Source of the DNA: Salinisphaera sp049568105
Lineage (GTDB): Bacteria; Pseudomonadota; Gammaproteobacteria; Nevskiales; Salinisphaeraceae
DNA: 64,000 nt
Reading direction: 5' to 3'
Assembly: GCF_049568105.1 (NCBI RefSeq)
Contig: NZ_CP145335.1
Coordinates: 4,030,001 to 4,094,000, forward strand
How positions within the stretch are numbered: the stretch's first letter is position 1; every line of letters begins with the position of its first letter. The notes beneath the pieces are model-generated. The model made no database searches. It was not told the origin of the DNA and saw only the letters and a list, made by a program, of their open reading frames with translations. Shown here one piece after another: positions 17,475-25,861 of this stretch. A program made the translations under genes and the position numbers.

Positions 17475-18434
17475 ATGAATCGCATCGACTGGACCGGCCG
17501 GGCGCCGGTACTCATCGTCATCAGCGTCATCACCCTGATCGGGGTGACCATCGGCGCCCCCGGCATCTGGAGCGTGAACAATCTGTTCGCCATGGGCATA
17601 TTGGCCGTGGAGATCGGCATCATCGCGCTCGGCCAGACGTTCGTGATCAACGCCGGCGGTATCGACCTGTCGGTAGGCGCGATCTTCGCCCTGGCCCAGG
17701 TGACCATGGGTCTGGCCATGGTCGCCGGAGTGCCCTGGCCGGTCGCGGTCGCCCTCGGGCTCGGCGTTGGCCTGGTCTGCGGGCTGATCAACGGCCTGGC
17801 CACGGTCTGGCTGCGGGTGCCGGCGATCATCGTGACGCTCGCGACCATGTTCGCCTTCAACGGCGTGGCGCTGGTGATCACCGGCGGCATCGACGTCAGC
17901 GGCTTCCCCGAAGGCTTTGCGGTACTCGGCCAGGGCGAGATCTGGACCGTGCCGCTACAGATCCTGGTCATCTATCTGCCGCTGCTCGTGGTGCTGGCGA
18001 TTGTGCAGTGGCGCACCCGTTTCGGCCGCCTGGTGCATCTAACCGGCACCAATGCCCTGGCTGCCCGGTTGACCGGCATCCGCATCGGCCGGGTCCAGAT
18101 CGCCACCTTCGTGATCGCCGGCGGGCTGGCCGCGCTTGCCGGGGCGATCAACGCCTCGCGCCTGACCACAGCCCGACCGGATGCCGGAGCGGTGGACAAC
18201 CTGATCAGTATCGCGATCGTAGTGCTGGGTGGCTCGTCGATCTTCGGCGGCAAAGGCTCGGTGCTCGGTACCGCCCTGGCCACCATGGTGATCGCCCTGG
18301 TCAACTATGGCCTGAGCTTCAATAACCTCAACGCGGTCTACCAGTCCGGCCTGATCGGGTTGATTCTGATCGCCTCGGTGCTGATGCAGAACCTGATGCT
18401 GCATCTGCGCAGCCGCCGGGAAGCCGCCACGTAA
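17475..18434 (+). CDS. Sugar ABC transporter permease 2 (RbsC/RhaQ type)
   Basis: 319 residues, a paralogue of the preceding permease with the same motifs: NAGGIDLSVGAIFALAQV (about 56-73), the ATPase-contact loop around TGTNALAARLTGIRI and IVVLGGSSIFGGKGS. Two different permeases with one double ATPase match the RhaSTPQ and Lsr arrangement. It ends the plus-strand transporter operon; a perfect 13-bp hairpin follows. Confidence 0.92.
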   Translation: MNRIDWTGRAPVLIVISVITLIGVTIGAPGIWSVNNLFAMGILAVEIGIIALGQTFVINAGGIDLSVGAIFALAQVTMGLAMVAGVPWPVAVALGLGVGLVCGLINGLATVWLRVPAIIVTLATMFAFNGVALVITGGIDVSGFPEGFAVLGQGEIWTVPLQILVIYLPLLVVLAIVQWRTRFGRLVHLTGTNALAARLTGIRIGRVQIATFVIAGGLAALAGAINASRLTTARPDAGAVDNLISIAIVVLGGSSIFGGKGSVLGTALATMVIALVNYGLSFNNLNAVYQSGLIGLILIASVLMQNLMLHLRSRREAAT

Positions 18435-18530
18435 GCCCCACCGTGGCCGCGAAAGACGCCTGGCGGGGCCGCGAGACAAAGAAACCACCGCGGCTGGCGG
18501 CCGACCAGCCGCCAGGATATGCGCCTTCGA

Positions 18531-18560
18531 CACCGGGGGCGCGGGCTCGCGCCCCCGGTG
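18531..18560. terminator. Bidirectional hairpin between permease 2 and the DeoR gene
   Basis: CACCGGGGGCGCG and CGCGCCCCCGGTG form a perfect 13-bp stem with a GGCT loop between the convergent permease and DeoR genes. A second, 8-bp hairpin (CTGGCGGC/GCCGCCAG) lies at about 18494-18515. There are no T-runs; the position suggests transcription termination from both sides. Confidence 0.55.
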
Positions 18561-18567
18561 CCACGTC

Positions 18568-19323
18568 TCAATAGACCAGCCGCACCCCTAGATTGGCCAG
18601 CCGGCTCTGCCAGACCGGCGACGGCGCTTCATCGGTAATCACCACGTCGACCCGCGCCAGCTCTGCGATCTGAACCAAAGCCGAGCGATCAAACTTGGTG
18701 TGATGGACCAGCAGTGCCACCTGGCGCGCATGGGCCATCATCACGCGCTTGATCTGGGCTTCGGCGAGGTTGGATTCGAGCACGCCGGTCTCGGCATGCA
18801 GGGCCTTGCAGCCAATCAACGCCCAGTCCACGTTGAAGCGGGCCAGCGATTCCTCGGCCAAGCCGCCCACGAAGGCCAGCGATTTCTTGCGCAGCTCACC
18901 GCCGACCGTGATCAATGCATGCTCGCTTTCGGCCCCGGCCGCAGCCAGCCGCAGCGAGTTGCTGATCAACTGCAGATCGGCCCGGCCGGACAGCGCCGGC
19001 AGCATCTCGAACACCGTAGAACTGGAATCGAGCATAAGGGCATTGCCCTCGTCGACCAGCTGGGCGGCCTTGTGCGCGATCTGTTGTTTGGCTGGGCGAT
19101 GGAAGGATTCACGGGTCAGATAGGGCAGATCTTGATCGCGTTCGACGATCGCCACCGCCCCGCCGTGGGTGCGCTCCAGTACGCCCTCGGCCTCCAACTT
19201 TTCGAGATCGCGACGCACCGTTTCGCGCGTGACGTTGAAACGCTCGGCCAGTTCGGCAACCCCGACCTTGCCGTTGGTCAGCAGGACGTCGAGGGTCTTC
19301 TGTTTTCTCTCGGCGGGCAGCAT
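18568..19323 (-). CDS. DeoR family transcriptional regulator of the sugar locus
   Basis: 251 residues. An N-terminal DeoR helix-turn-helix (about 3-57: AERKQKTLDVLLTNGKVGVA, then FNVTRETVRRDLEKLEAEG) is followed by the DeoR sensor domain (about 75-230) that binds phosphorylated sugars. The LERTHGGAV linker is diagnostic. The ATG at 19323 fits the family's usual start (MLPAERKQ); the open frame extends 25 codons further. It lies downstream of and parallel to the kinase gene, so the two may be co-transcribed. It probably represses the transporter and the kinase/aldolase promoters until a phosphorylated intermediate appears. Confidence 0.92.
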   Translation of the reverse strand: MLPAERKQKTLDVLLTNGKVGVAELAERFNVTRETVRRDLEKLEAEGVLERTHGGAVAIVERDQDLPYLTRESFHRPAKQQIAHKAAQLVDEGNALMLDSSSTVFEMLPALSGRADLQLISNSLRLAAAGAESEHALITVGGELRKKSLAFVGGLAEESLARFNVDWALIGCKALHAETGVLESNLAEAQIKRVMMAHARQVALLVHHTKFDRSALVQIAELARVDVVITDEAPSPVWQSRLANLGVRLVY

Positions 19324-19479
19324 GGCTCGGCTCGGTCGTACCGCTCCGCCGGACAGACGCGCCGACGGACCGGTAAAACCCTGAGTATAACGGGCCATCT
19401 AAGCCCGGTGTCGGGCCAGCCGTGCGTACCGGCTCCGGTCCGTCGGCCCTAGTTCACCGCTGCGGGCTACAACCGGCGG

Positions 19480-20901
19480 CTAGGCCTCGGGCAGCAGCGC
19501 CCGAGCCGAAGCCAGGCTATCGACAACGCCCAGGCCCTTGAGCTGCATCAGCACGTTGCCATAGGCCGAAGCCTCGATAGCGCCGTGGCGCAGCGGTTTG
19601 CCCGTCGCGCGCTCGATGCTGTCGCACAGCAACGCATCCTGGCTGCCGCCCCCGCTGACCCGGATCGCCGCGACCGGGCGCTCGAACACGGTCTCCAACA
19701 CCGCGATCTTGTCGGCGATCTGGGCCGCCAGACCGCGATAGATCAGCAGCGCATATTCGCCCAGGCCCTCGGGCTTGGCCTGGCCGCGCTCGGCCAGGAC
19801 ATCATCGATCGCAGCGATCATGTCGTCGGGGGCGAAAAAACGTTCGTCGTTGGGCTCGATCTGCACCTCCTCGGCGAGCGATACGGCCCGCGCGGCTTCA
19901 GCGATTTCCGCATAGTCCAGCCATAGCCCGTGGTGCCGATGCCAGGCATCGCGCAGCATCTGGATCAGATACAGGCCGTTGATATTGGTGATCAGCCGCT
20001 GGGTATCGCAGACCCCGCCTTCGTTACCGAACCCGTGGGCCAAGGTGCGTTCATCGAATACCGGTGCATCGTTTTCTACCCCGAGCAGCGACCACGACCC
20101 CAGGATCAGAAACGCCTCGTCCGGCGCCAATTTCAGACCCGCGACCGCGCTGGCCGTGTCGTGCGAGCCGACGGCCACGACCGCAGTGCCATGGGTCGCA
20201 TCGGGCATCAGTTCGGCCCGTACCGGACCACAGACCGTGCCGGCCCGAACCACCGGCGGCAGAATCCGCTCCGGCAGGCCCAATTCGGCGACCAGTTCAC
20301 GATCCCAGTCGCCGCGGGCCAGATCGAACAGCCCGCTGGTGCTGGCGAGCGTGTACTCCGCCTGGTAGGTGCCGGATAGATGCGCAGCCAGCAGGTCGGC
20401 CATCATCAACATCGTATCCGCCTGATCGAGCTGCTCAGGCCAGCGCTGCGCCACGGCCAACAGCTGGTAGACAGTGTTGATATCCATACGTTGGGCCCCG
20501 GTCCGACGGTGCATGGCCGCCAGCGACAGCCTGCCCTGATCCAGCCCGCCGCGGCCATGGCCGTTGCGATAGTGCAATGGCGGCATGACCAACTCGCCGC
20601 GGCCATCGAGCAGACCGAAGTCTACGCCCCAGCTATCGACCCCGACCGCATGCAGCGGGCCATGCTCAAGCGCCCGCGCCAGGCCGTCTTCCAGGCCGGT
20701 CCGGAGCGCATTCATATCCCAGCATAGTTGCCCGTCGTAGGTGCAGGTCGCGGTATCGAAACGGTGTACCTCGGCCATCGACAGCTGGCCGGCCTCGAGC
20801 CGCGCCAGCATAGCCCGGCCGCTGCCGGCGCCGAAATCGAAAGCCAGACAGGAGACCGGCCCTGCAGGGGCCGAAAACGTATAGGAATCGAGCCGAGACA
20901 T
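19480..20901 (-). CDS. FGGY carbohydrate kinase, rhamnulokinase-like
   Basis: 473 residues. CLAFDFGAGSGRAMLARL (phosphate-1 motif) near the N-terminus and VGVDSWGVDFGLLD at about 75-90 match rhamnulokinases. The adenosine motif IRVSGGGSQDALLCDSIERA (about 415-435) completes the FGGY C-domain. It should phosphorylate a ketose or deoxyketose before aldol cleavage. The start is placed at MSRLDSYTF; a longer frame begins at 20976 but runs into the divergent aldolase promoter. There is no rhamnose isomerase gene in the locus, so the ketose is more likely produced by a dehydrogenase, and the real substrate may not be L-rhamnulose. Confidence 0.87.
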   Translation of the reverse strand: MSRLDSYTFSAPAGPVSCLAFDFGAGSGRAMLARLEAGQLSMAEVHRFDTATCTYDGQLCWDMNALRTGLEDGLARALEHGPLHAVGVDSWGVDFGLLDGRGELVMPPLHYRNGHGRGGLDQGRLSLAAMHRRTGAQRMDINTVYQLLAVAQRWPEQLDQADTMLMMADLLAAHLSGTYQAEYTLASTSGLFDLARGDWDRELVAELGLPERILPPVVRAGTVCGPVRAELMPDATHGTAVVAVGSHDTASAVAGLKLAPDEAFLILGSWSLLGVENDAPVFDERTLAHGFGNEGGVCDTQRLITNINGLYLIQMLRDAWHRHHGLWLDYAEIAEAARAVSLAEEVQIEPNDERFFAPDDMIAAIDDVLAERGQAKPEGLGEYALLIYRGLAAQIADKIAVLETVFERPVAAIRVSGGGSQDALLCDSIERATGKPLRHGAIEASAYGNVLMQLKGLGVVDSLASARALLPEA

Positions 20902-20973
20902 GGAATGCTGTGTCGTGAACCCGGTATCGACCTTAGGCGTCGCGCGGGTGGCCCGCAACATAAACAAAAGTAT

Positions 20974-21031
20974 CATCTGTTTTTGTGTTGTTTTGGCTTG
21001 TTTTCTGTTTTCATACCCAAATCAAAAACAG
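20974..21031. promoter_or_regulatory. Divergent kinase/aldolase promoter with inverted repeat
   Basis: CTGTTTTTG (20977-20985) and CAAAAACAG (21023-21031) are a perfect 9-bp inverted repeat; the 37 bp between them hold several TTGTTTT/TGTTTTC variants. The T-rich block is unlike its GC-rich surroundings. DeoR-family operators are often repeated AT-rich half sites, so this is a candidate DeoR operator controlling both genes. AGGAG at 21051-21055 serves the aldolase. Confidence 0.5.
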
Positions 21032-21061
21032 CTTTATCATCACCTGCCCAAGGAGACCCCC

Positions 21062-21748
21062 ATGGCGCCATCCAGTACCGAACAGGCCTTGAGAGAACAG
21101 ATCTGTGCCGTGGGCCAGCGTCTATACCAACGGGAGATGGGGGCAGCCAACGACGGCAATATTTCGGTCCGACTCGATGACGACCGGCTGCTGTGTTCGC
21201 CAACCGGCGTCTCCAAGGGCTTCATGACCCCGGACATGATCTGCGTGATCGACAACGAGGGCGAACTGGTGGTCGATGGCGGCACTCGGCCCTCGTCGGA
21301 GATCCGCATGCATCTGCATGTCTACCAGCACCGCCCGGACATCAACGCCGTGGTCCATGCCCATCCGCTGTATGCCACGGTCCATGCCATCTGCGGCAAG
21401 CCCTTGGTTCAGCAGGTGATGCCCGAGTCGACGATTCTGCTCGGCGAAGTGCCGATCGCGCCCTATGGCACGCCTTCGACGATGGATCTGCCCAATTCGA
21501 CTACCGAATATCTGGCCACCCACGACGCCCTGTTGCTAGAAAACCACGGCGCTCTGTCCTACGGCGCCGATCTCAACAACGCGCATTTCAAGATGGAGGC
21601 CCTGGATTACTACGCCAAAGTCGTCTATCTGGCCTCGCAGTATGGCGGCGCCCAGGAATTCAGCCAGGCCGAGATCGACAAGCTGATCGAGCTGCGCAAG
21701 ACCCGTTTCAAACTGCCTGGCCGCCATCCGTTCGTGGACGGCCGCTAG
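21062..21748 (+). CDS. Class II aldolase (L-fuculose/rhamnulose-phosphate aldolase type)
   Basis: 228 residues, class II aldolase/adducin family. NDGNISVRLDDDRLLCSPTG is the substrate-phosphate binding region. The zinc ligands are in VVHAHPLYAT (two His) and the later LLENHGALSYG (His), with Glu in the PSSEIRMHLHVY segment. The expected reaction is retro-aldol cleavage of a ketose 1-phosphate to dihydroxyacetone phosphate plus an aldehyde. AGGAG six bases before the ATG at 21062 sets the start. It is divergent from the kinase gene and followed by dehydrogenase genes. Confidence 0.9.
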   Translation: MAPSSTEQALREQICAVGQRLYQREMGAANDGNISVRLDDDRLLCSPTGVSKGFMTPDMICVIDNEGELVVDGGTRPSSEIRMHLHVYQHRPDINAVVHAHPLYATVHAICGKPLVQQVMPESTILLGEVPIAPYGTPSTMDLPNSTTEYLATHDALLLENHGALSYGADLNNAHFKMEALDYYAKVVYLASQYGGAQEFSQAEIDKLIELRKTRFKLPGRHPFVDGR

Positions 21749-21770
21749 ACCCGCCGCCGTGGAGCTTTTC

Positions 21771-22022
21771 ATGACTCACAGCATGCAGGCCGCGGGCAAT
21801 CGCGGCGCCTATGACTATCGCCTAGAAGCCGTCGACGTACCCGCGGCTCGCAGCCGTGAAGTCGTGGCCCAGACCGCGGCCCGTGGCATCTGCGCCAGCG
21901 ACATGAAATACGGGTCCGGGGCGGCCATGTTCTGGGGCGATGCCGACCAGCCCGCCGACCTCAAAGGCCCGGTGATCCCGACGACCGCGGCCACGGATAC
22001 CCGCCCAACGGTGACCTCATGA
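21771..22022 (+). pseudogene. Remnant of a zinc-dependent polyol/alcohol dehydrogenase (N-terminal 70 residues)
   Basis: An 83-codon frame whose first 70 residues match the N-terminus of medium-chain zinc dehydrogenases of the erythritol/threitol type: GICASDMKYGSGAAMFWGD contains the catalytic-zinc Cys, and KGPVIP is where the family continues with GHEFVG. Instead the frame breaks off into TTAATDTRPTVTS and stops. A normal member has about 340-370 residues, so most of the gene has been deleted. A ribosome site (GTGGAG) remains, and the stop overlaps the next gene's ATG (ATGA), so translation may still couple to the SDR. Confidence 0.75.
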
Positions 22023-22798
22023 ATATCTTCGAGCAATTTCGTCTGGATCAGCGCGTAGCGATCGTCACCGGCGGCGCCCAGGGGCTCGGCCTGGCGATGG
22101 GCGAAGCCTTGATGTCGGCCGGCGCCCATCTGGTCATCGTGGATATCGATGCCAACAAAGCCCGGGCAGCCGCCGAGCGTCTGGATGCCGAATATCCCGG
22201 CCGGGCGAGCGCCTACGGCGTGGATCTGACCGACGAGGCGGCCGTGGTCGATATCGCGGCCCGGATCATCGCCGATCACGGCCAGATCCATATCCTGTTC
22301 AACAACGCCGGCATCGCCCACCACGCGCCCTCCGAATCCGACCACTACGACGCCTGGAAGCGGGTCGTGGATATCGATCTCAACGCGGTCTATCTGCTGT
22401 CGCGCGAGATCGGCCGACATATGCTGGATCACGGCGCCGGCTCGATCGTGAATACATCCTCTATGTCGGGGCTGATCGCCAACGTCCCCCAGCCCCAGTC
22501 GGCCTACAACTCGGCCAAGGCCGGGGTGATCATGCTCACCAAGAGCCTGGCCGTGGAATGGGCCGATCGCGGCGTGCGCGTCAACGCTATCGCGCCCGGC
22601 TATATGAAAACCGAAATCACGCGGCCTTTCTTCGACGAAGGCGGGCCGATGATCGATCGCTGGATGAACATGACGCCGATGGGCCGCCCTGGCGAGCCCC
22701 AGGAACTGGGCGGCCTGGCCGTATACCTGGCCTCGGATGCCGCCAGCTTCGTCACCGGCGCCGTGTTTTCTATCGACGGTGGCTATACCGCGGCATGA
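22019..22798 (+). CDS. SDR family sugar/polyol dehydrogenase
   Basis: 259 residues with a complete classical SDR motif set: VTGGAQGLGLAMGEAL (cofactor loop), LFNNAGIAHH, NTSSMSGL (Ser) and YNSAKAGVIMLTKSLA (Tyr, Lys), then NAIAPGYMKTEIT. Asp in VIVDIDANKA after beta-2 favours NAD over NADP. In this locus it may oxidise a polyol or deoxy sugar to the ketose used by the kinase. It begins four bases before the end of the truncated dehydrogenase frame. Confidence 0.88.
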   Translation: MNIFEQFRLDQRVAIVTGGAQGLGLAMGEALMSAGAHLVIVDIDANKARAAAERLDAEYPGRASAYGVDLTDEAAVVDIAARIIADHGQIHILFNNAGIAHHAPSESDHYDAWKRVVDIDLNAVYLLSREIGRHMLDHGAGSIVNTSSMSGLIANVPQPQSAYNSAKAGVIMLTKSLAVEWADRGVRVNAIAPGYMKTEITRPFFDEGGPMIDRWMNMTPMGRPGEPQELGGLAVYLASDAASFVTGAVFSIDGGYTAA

Positions 22799-22858
22799 GG
22801 AGGCCCATGCCGCACTAAAAAACCATAAAACGACGCCGCGAGGCGCCCGGAGGAGACC

Positions 22859-24286
22859 ATGAAAGATCGAATCACGCGTCGGACTCTGCTCAAGACCGCA
22901 GCCGGCAGTGCCGCCGGCGCTGCCGTTCTCAGCCAGGGTTGGCTCAGCCAGGCGCTGGCCGCCAATCGCGACGCACTATGGCAACAGTTTCAGGGCACCC
23001 GACTGAACTTTATTTCCGAAAACACCCCGCCGACCTCGGCGATCGCGGCCGACCATCGCGCCTTTACCGAACTCACCGGCATCGAGATCAACATCTCGCA
23101 GATGGAACTCGGTGCCCTGGTACAGAAAGTCGCCCTCGACTTTGCCTCAGGCCGCGGCAGCTACCACATCATCTATGCCGATCCCTATCAGGTCTTGGCG
23201 CCCTACCATAACGGCTTCGTGGACCTGAACCGGTTCATGGACGACAACAACCTGCCGGCTGTGCCCAAGGGGATCGCCGATTTCATCCCGACCCAGCTCG
23301 AGGCCGGCGGACGCTTTCTCGACGACGACGCGCTCTACGCCCTGCCCTACGACACACCGACCATGATCTGGATGTATCGGCGCGATCTGTTCGAGAAATA
23401 CCACGACCGGATGCAGGCCGATCTCGGCTACGATCCAACGCCGTCCGACGATTCGACCTGGCAGCAATACTACGAAATCGCCCAGTGGTTCGGCGATAAC
23501 GCCAAGGAAGTACGCTACGGCACCGGCCATCAAGCCAAACAGTACGACTCGTTGATGGCCGACTTTTCCAACGTGCTGTTCGCCCATGGCGGCGATTATT
23601 TCAAGGGCGAGGATCTAGGCCTGATCGGCAGCGAGACCCCCGGGCCCTGCATGCTCGATCAGCCCGAGGCGATCCAGGCTGCCGAGTTCTACGCCAAACT
23701 GCTCAAGATCGCCGACCCGGGCAGCACCAGCTGGGACTGGACCGGGGTGAACAACGCCTTCGAGGCCGGCCGCTTCGCCATGACCGCGAACTGGCACGAA
23801 TTCGCCTCCTCGATCGAACGATCCGAGCTGGCTGGCAAGGTCGGCTATGCCCGGCTGCCGAAAGGCCCGGCCCGCAGTGCCAATATGTGGGGCGGCACCG
23901 GCATCGGCATTAACGCCGGCATTTCCGACCAAGAACAACAGGCCGCCTGGCTGTTTTTGGTCTGGGCCACCGCACCCAAGACCCAGCTGGCCAACCTCAA
24001 GAGCAAGGTCGGCGGCGGCACGCCGACCCGCAGCTCGGTCTACGACATGCCCCAGGTCGAAGCCGCCGAAAAACGGCCCTCCGAGATGCCCAATATGCTA
24101 ACCGCCAACGCCGTGCTCGACGCCTGGAAACCCGAAAACATCGGCCTGCGGCCCAAGATCCCAATGTGGAACGAGGTCGATACGATCATCTATACCGAGG
24201 TCTCCAAAATGCTCGCCGGCCAGAACTCGCCCAAGCAAGCCATGCAGCGCGCCAAGGCCCAGATCGACGCCGCCACCGGCGCCTAG
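22859..24286 (+). CDS. Tat-exported extracellular solute-binding protein family 1 (orphan)
   Basis: 475 residues. The N-terminus MKDRITRRTLLKTAAGS is a twin-arginine signal, followed by a hydrophobic stretch to ALAA. The mature part is a cluster-1 (MalE/UgpB-like) binding protein for carbohydrates or polyols: NISQMELGALVQKVALDFAS, YALPYDTPTMIWMYRRDLF and FEAGRFAMTANW are typical. GGAGGAGACC precedes the ATG. Proteins of this family need two MalF/MalG-type permeases and an ATPase, but the next gene is unrelated, so the rest of the transporter appears to be lost or located elsewhere. Confidence 0.88.
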   Translation: MKDRITRRTLLKTAAGSAAGAAVLSQGWLSQALAANRDALWQQFQGTRLNFISENTPPTSAIAADHRAFTELTGIEINISQMELGALVQKVALDFASGRGSYHIIYADPYQVLAPYHNGFVDLNRFMDDNNLPAVPKGIADFIPTQLEAGGRFLDDDALYALPYDTPTMIWMYRRDLFEKYHDRMQADLGYDPTPSDDSTWQQYYEIAQWFGDNAKEVRYGTGHQAKQYDSLMADFSNVLFAHGGDYFKGEDLGLIGSETPGPCMLDQPEAIQAAEFYAKLLKIADPGSTSWDWTGVNNAFEAGRFAMTANWHEFASSIERSELAGKVGYARLPKGPARSANMWGGTGIGINAGISDQEQQAAWLFLVWATAPKTQLANLKSKVGGGTPTRSSVYDMPQVEAAEKRPSEMPNMLTANAVLDAWKPENIGLRPKIPMWNEVDTIIYTEVSKMLAGQNSPKQAMQRAKAQIDAATGA

Positions 24287-24344
24287 CTGGCGCCCGCCGG
24301 CGTCTCGTTCGCGGGGCGCCGGCACGGCCATCTTGCCAAAGAAA

Positions 24345-24360
24345 CTGTCTATCCATACAG
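24345..24360. promoter_or_regulatory. LexA (SOS) box
   Basis: CTGTCTATCCATACAG fits the LexA consensus CTGT-N8-ACAG exactly and sits in a longer 9-bp inverted repeat (AGAAACTGT/ACAGTTTCT, 24340-24365) ending three bases before the ATG at 24368. Position and perfect half sites support SOS control of the radical SAM gene. Confidence 0.8.
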
Positions 24361-24367
24361 TTTCTAC

Positions 24368-25456
24368 ATGGCGCATCGTACGACACACCACAAAGGCCGC
24401 GGCGCCTTGGGCAACCCGGCCTCGCGTTTCGCGGCTACCGCCAGCGAGGACTTCGATGACGGCTGGGATACGATCGAGCACCTCGACGACGACCAGGACG
24501 CCCCGGCGACCCATCTGCACCGCGATCCGACGCGCCGGGTGATCTCGCGCAACGACTCGCCGGATGTGCCGTTTTCGGCCTCGATCAATCCCTATAAGGG
24601 CTGTGCCCACGGCTGTATTTATTGCTTCGCCCGGCCGACCCACGAATACCTCGATCATTCGGCCGGCCTGGATTTCGAGACCGAGATCTACTACAAGCCC
24701 GAGGCCGCCGAGCTGTTCGAAGCCGAACTGCGGCATGGCCGCTATCGCTGCGAGGCGATCACCCTGGGCGCGAACACCGATCCCTACCAGCCGGACGATC
24801 GGCACCTGGGCATTACACGCTCGATTCTGGAAGTCGCCCAGCGCTTCAACCAGCCGGTTTCGATCATTACCAAAGGCGCGCATATCGATCGCGATCTGGA
24901 CCTGATCGCCGATATGGGCCGGCGCAATCTGGCCAGCGTATTCGTCAGCCTGACCAGCCTCGATCGCGACCTCAAGCGCCATCTAGAACCGCGGGCCGCC
25001 TCACCGAGCCAGCGGCTGCGCACGATCGAGGCCCTGGCCGAGGCCGGCGTGCCGACCGGCGTTCTGGTCGCGCCCATCATTCCGATGATCACCGATGCCG
25101 AGCTGGAAACACTGGTCGCCCGCGCCGCCGAAGCCGGCGCCACACGGGCCGGCTATGTGCTGCTGCGCCTGCCGCATGCAATCAAGCATCTGTTTCGGGA
25201 ATGGCTGGCCGAGCACTACCCCGACCGGGCAGACCACGTCATGAGCCTGATCAACCAGATGCGCGACGGCGCCGACTACGACTCAGCCTGGGGCAGCCGC
25301 ATGACCGGCACCGGCACCTATGCCGAGCTGATCGCGCGGCGCTTCGCGCTGGCCTGCCAACGGGCCGGCCTCAACGGCCGGCGTTTCGAGCTGGATACCC
25401 AAGCCTTTCGTGTACCACCGGCGGCCGGCGACCAGCTCGGCCTGGACTTCGGCTAG
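24368..25456 (+). CDS. PA0069 family radical SAM protein
   Basis: 362 residues. The radical SAM cluster motif is C-x3-C-x2-C in GCAHGCIYCFARPTHEYLD (about 78-96), with NPYKGC just before it. The pattern, followed by FETEIYYKPEAAELFEAEL, is that of the PA0069/Rv2578c group, distant relatives of spore photoproduct lyase. SAM binding is suggested by ITLGANTDPYQP. The reaction is not known; a role in nucleic-acid repair is inferred from the family relation and from the LexA box overlapping its ribosome-binding region. Basic N-terminus, no membrane segment. It appears monocistronic. Confidence 0.9.
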   Translation: MAHRTTHHKGRGALGNPASRFAATASEDFDDGWDTIEHLDDDQDAPATHLHRDPTRRVISRNDSPDVPFSASINPYKGCAHGCIYCFARPTHEYLDHSAGLDFETEIYYKPEAAELFEAELRHGRYRCEAITLGANTDPYQPDDRHLGITRSILEVAQRFNQPVSIITKGAHIDRDLDLIADMGRRNLASVFVSLTSLDRDLKRHLEPRAASPSQRLRTIEALAEAGVPTGVLVAPIIPMITDAELETLVARAAEAGATRAGYVLLRLPHAIKHLFREWLAEHYPDRADHVMSLINQMRDGADYDSAWGSRMTGTGTYAELIARRFALACQRAGLNGRRFELDTQAFRVPPAAGDQLGLDFG

Positions 25457-25490
25457 CGCCTGCCGAGGCTGCCGGCAAGCCCGCGCCAAC

Positions 25491-25711
25491 AGTTGTTTGG
25501 CTGCACGCCGAGGCGCCGCGAGTGCGGCGTCGTGGCGCAACGTCAATGAGCGGCCGTGCGGGATGGCGGCCCAACAGCCGTTGTTTCGAAGGGTTGTGCC
25601 TCAAATCGCATCGGGCCGCGTTACGGGCCTTGATCGGGGCACCCCAGAACCGGCGACGCGCGCCGCGCCAGCTTGGGGCGGCAACACGGCGCTCGGACGA
25701 CACCTCAATAG
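25491..25711 (+). repeat. Dispersed intergenic repeat, copy A
   Basis: The stretch from TTGTTTGGCTGCACGCCGAG to CACCTCAATAG resembles copy B (28912-29230) and, in reverse orientation, copy C (46441-46663). Shared blocks include ggCTGCAnGCCGAGG, GAnTGCnGCGTCGnGGCG, CGTTACGnnCCTtGATCGG and GCGCTCGGACGACnCCTCAATA. Copies diverge by many substitutions. No intact gene is present; the same degraded frame (VAPRRRTRGASACS) can be read in all three. Confidence 0.75.
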
Positions 25712-25861
25712 GCCCTAGCGCTCACGGCCGATTCGTGCAATCCAGCGCCCGCAGCCGGCGGCGTCGCCGCTCTCGGCCGGCGACGTTACGCCACGATCAT
25801 TCGTAGCTTGAACAGTGCGCATGACGAGTCGAACGCGGCGTTCGCTGCATACGCCAGGCCG

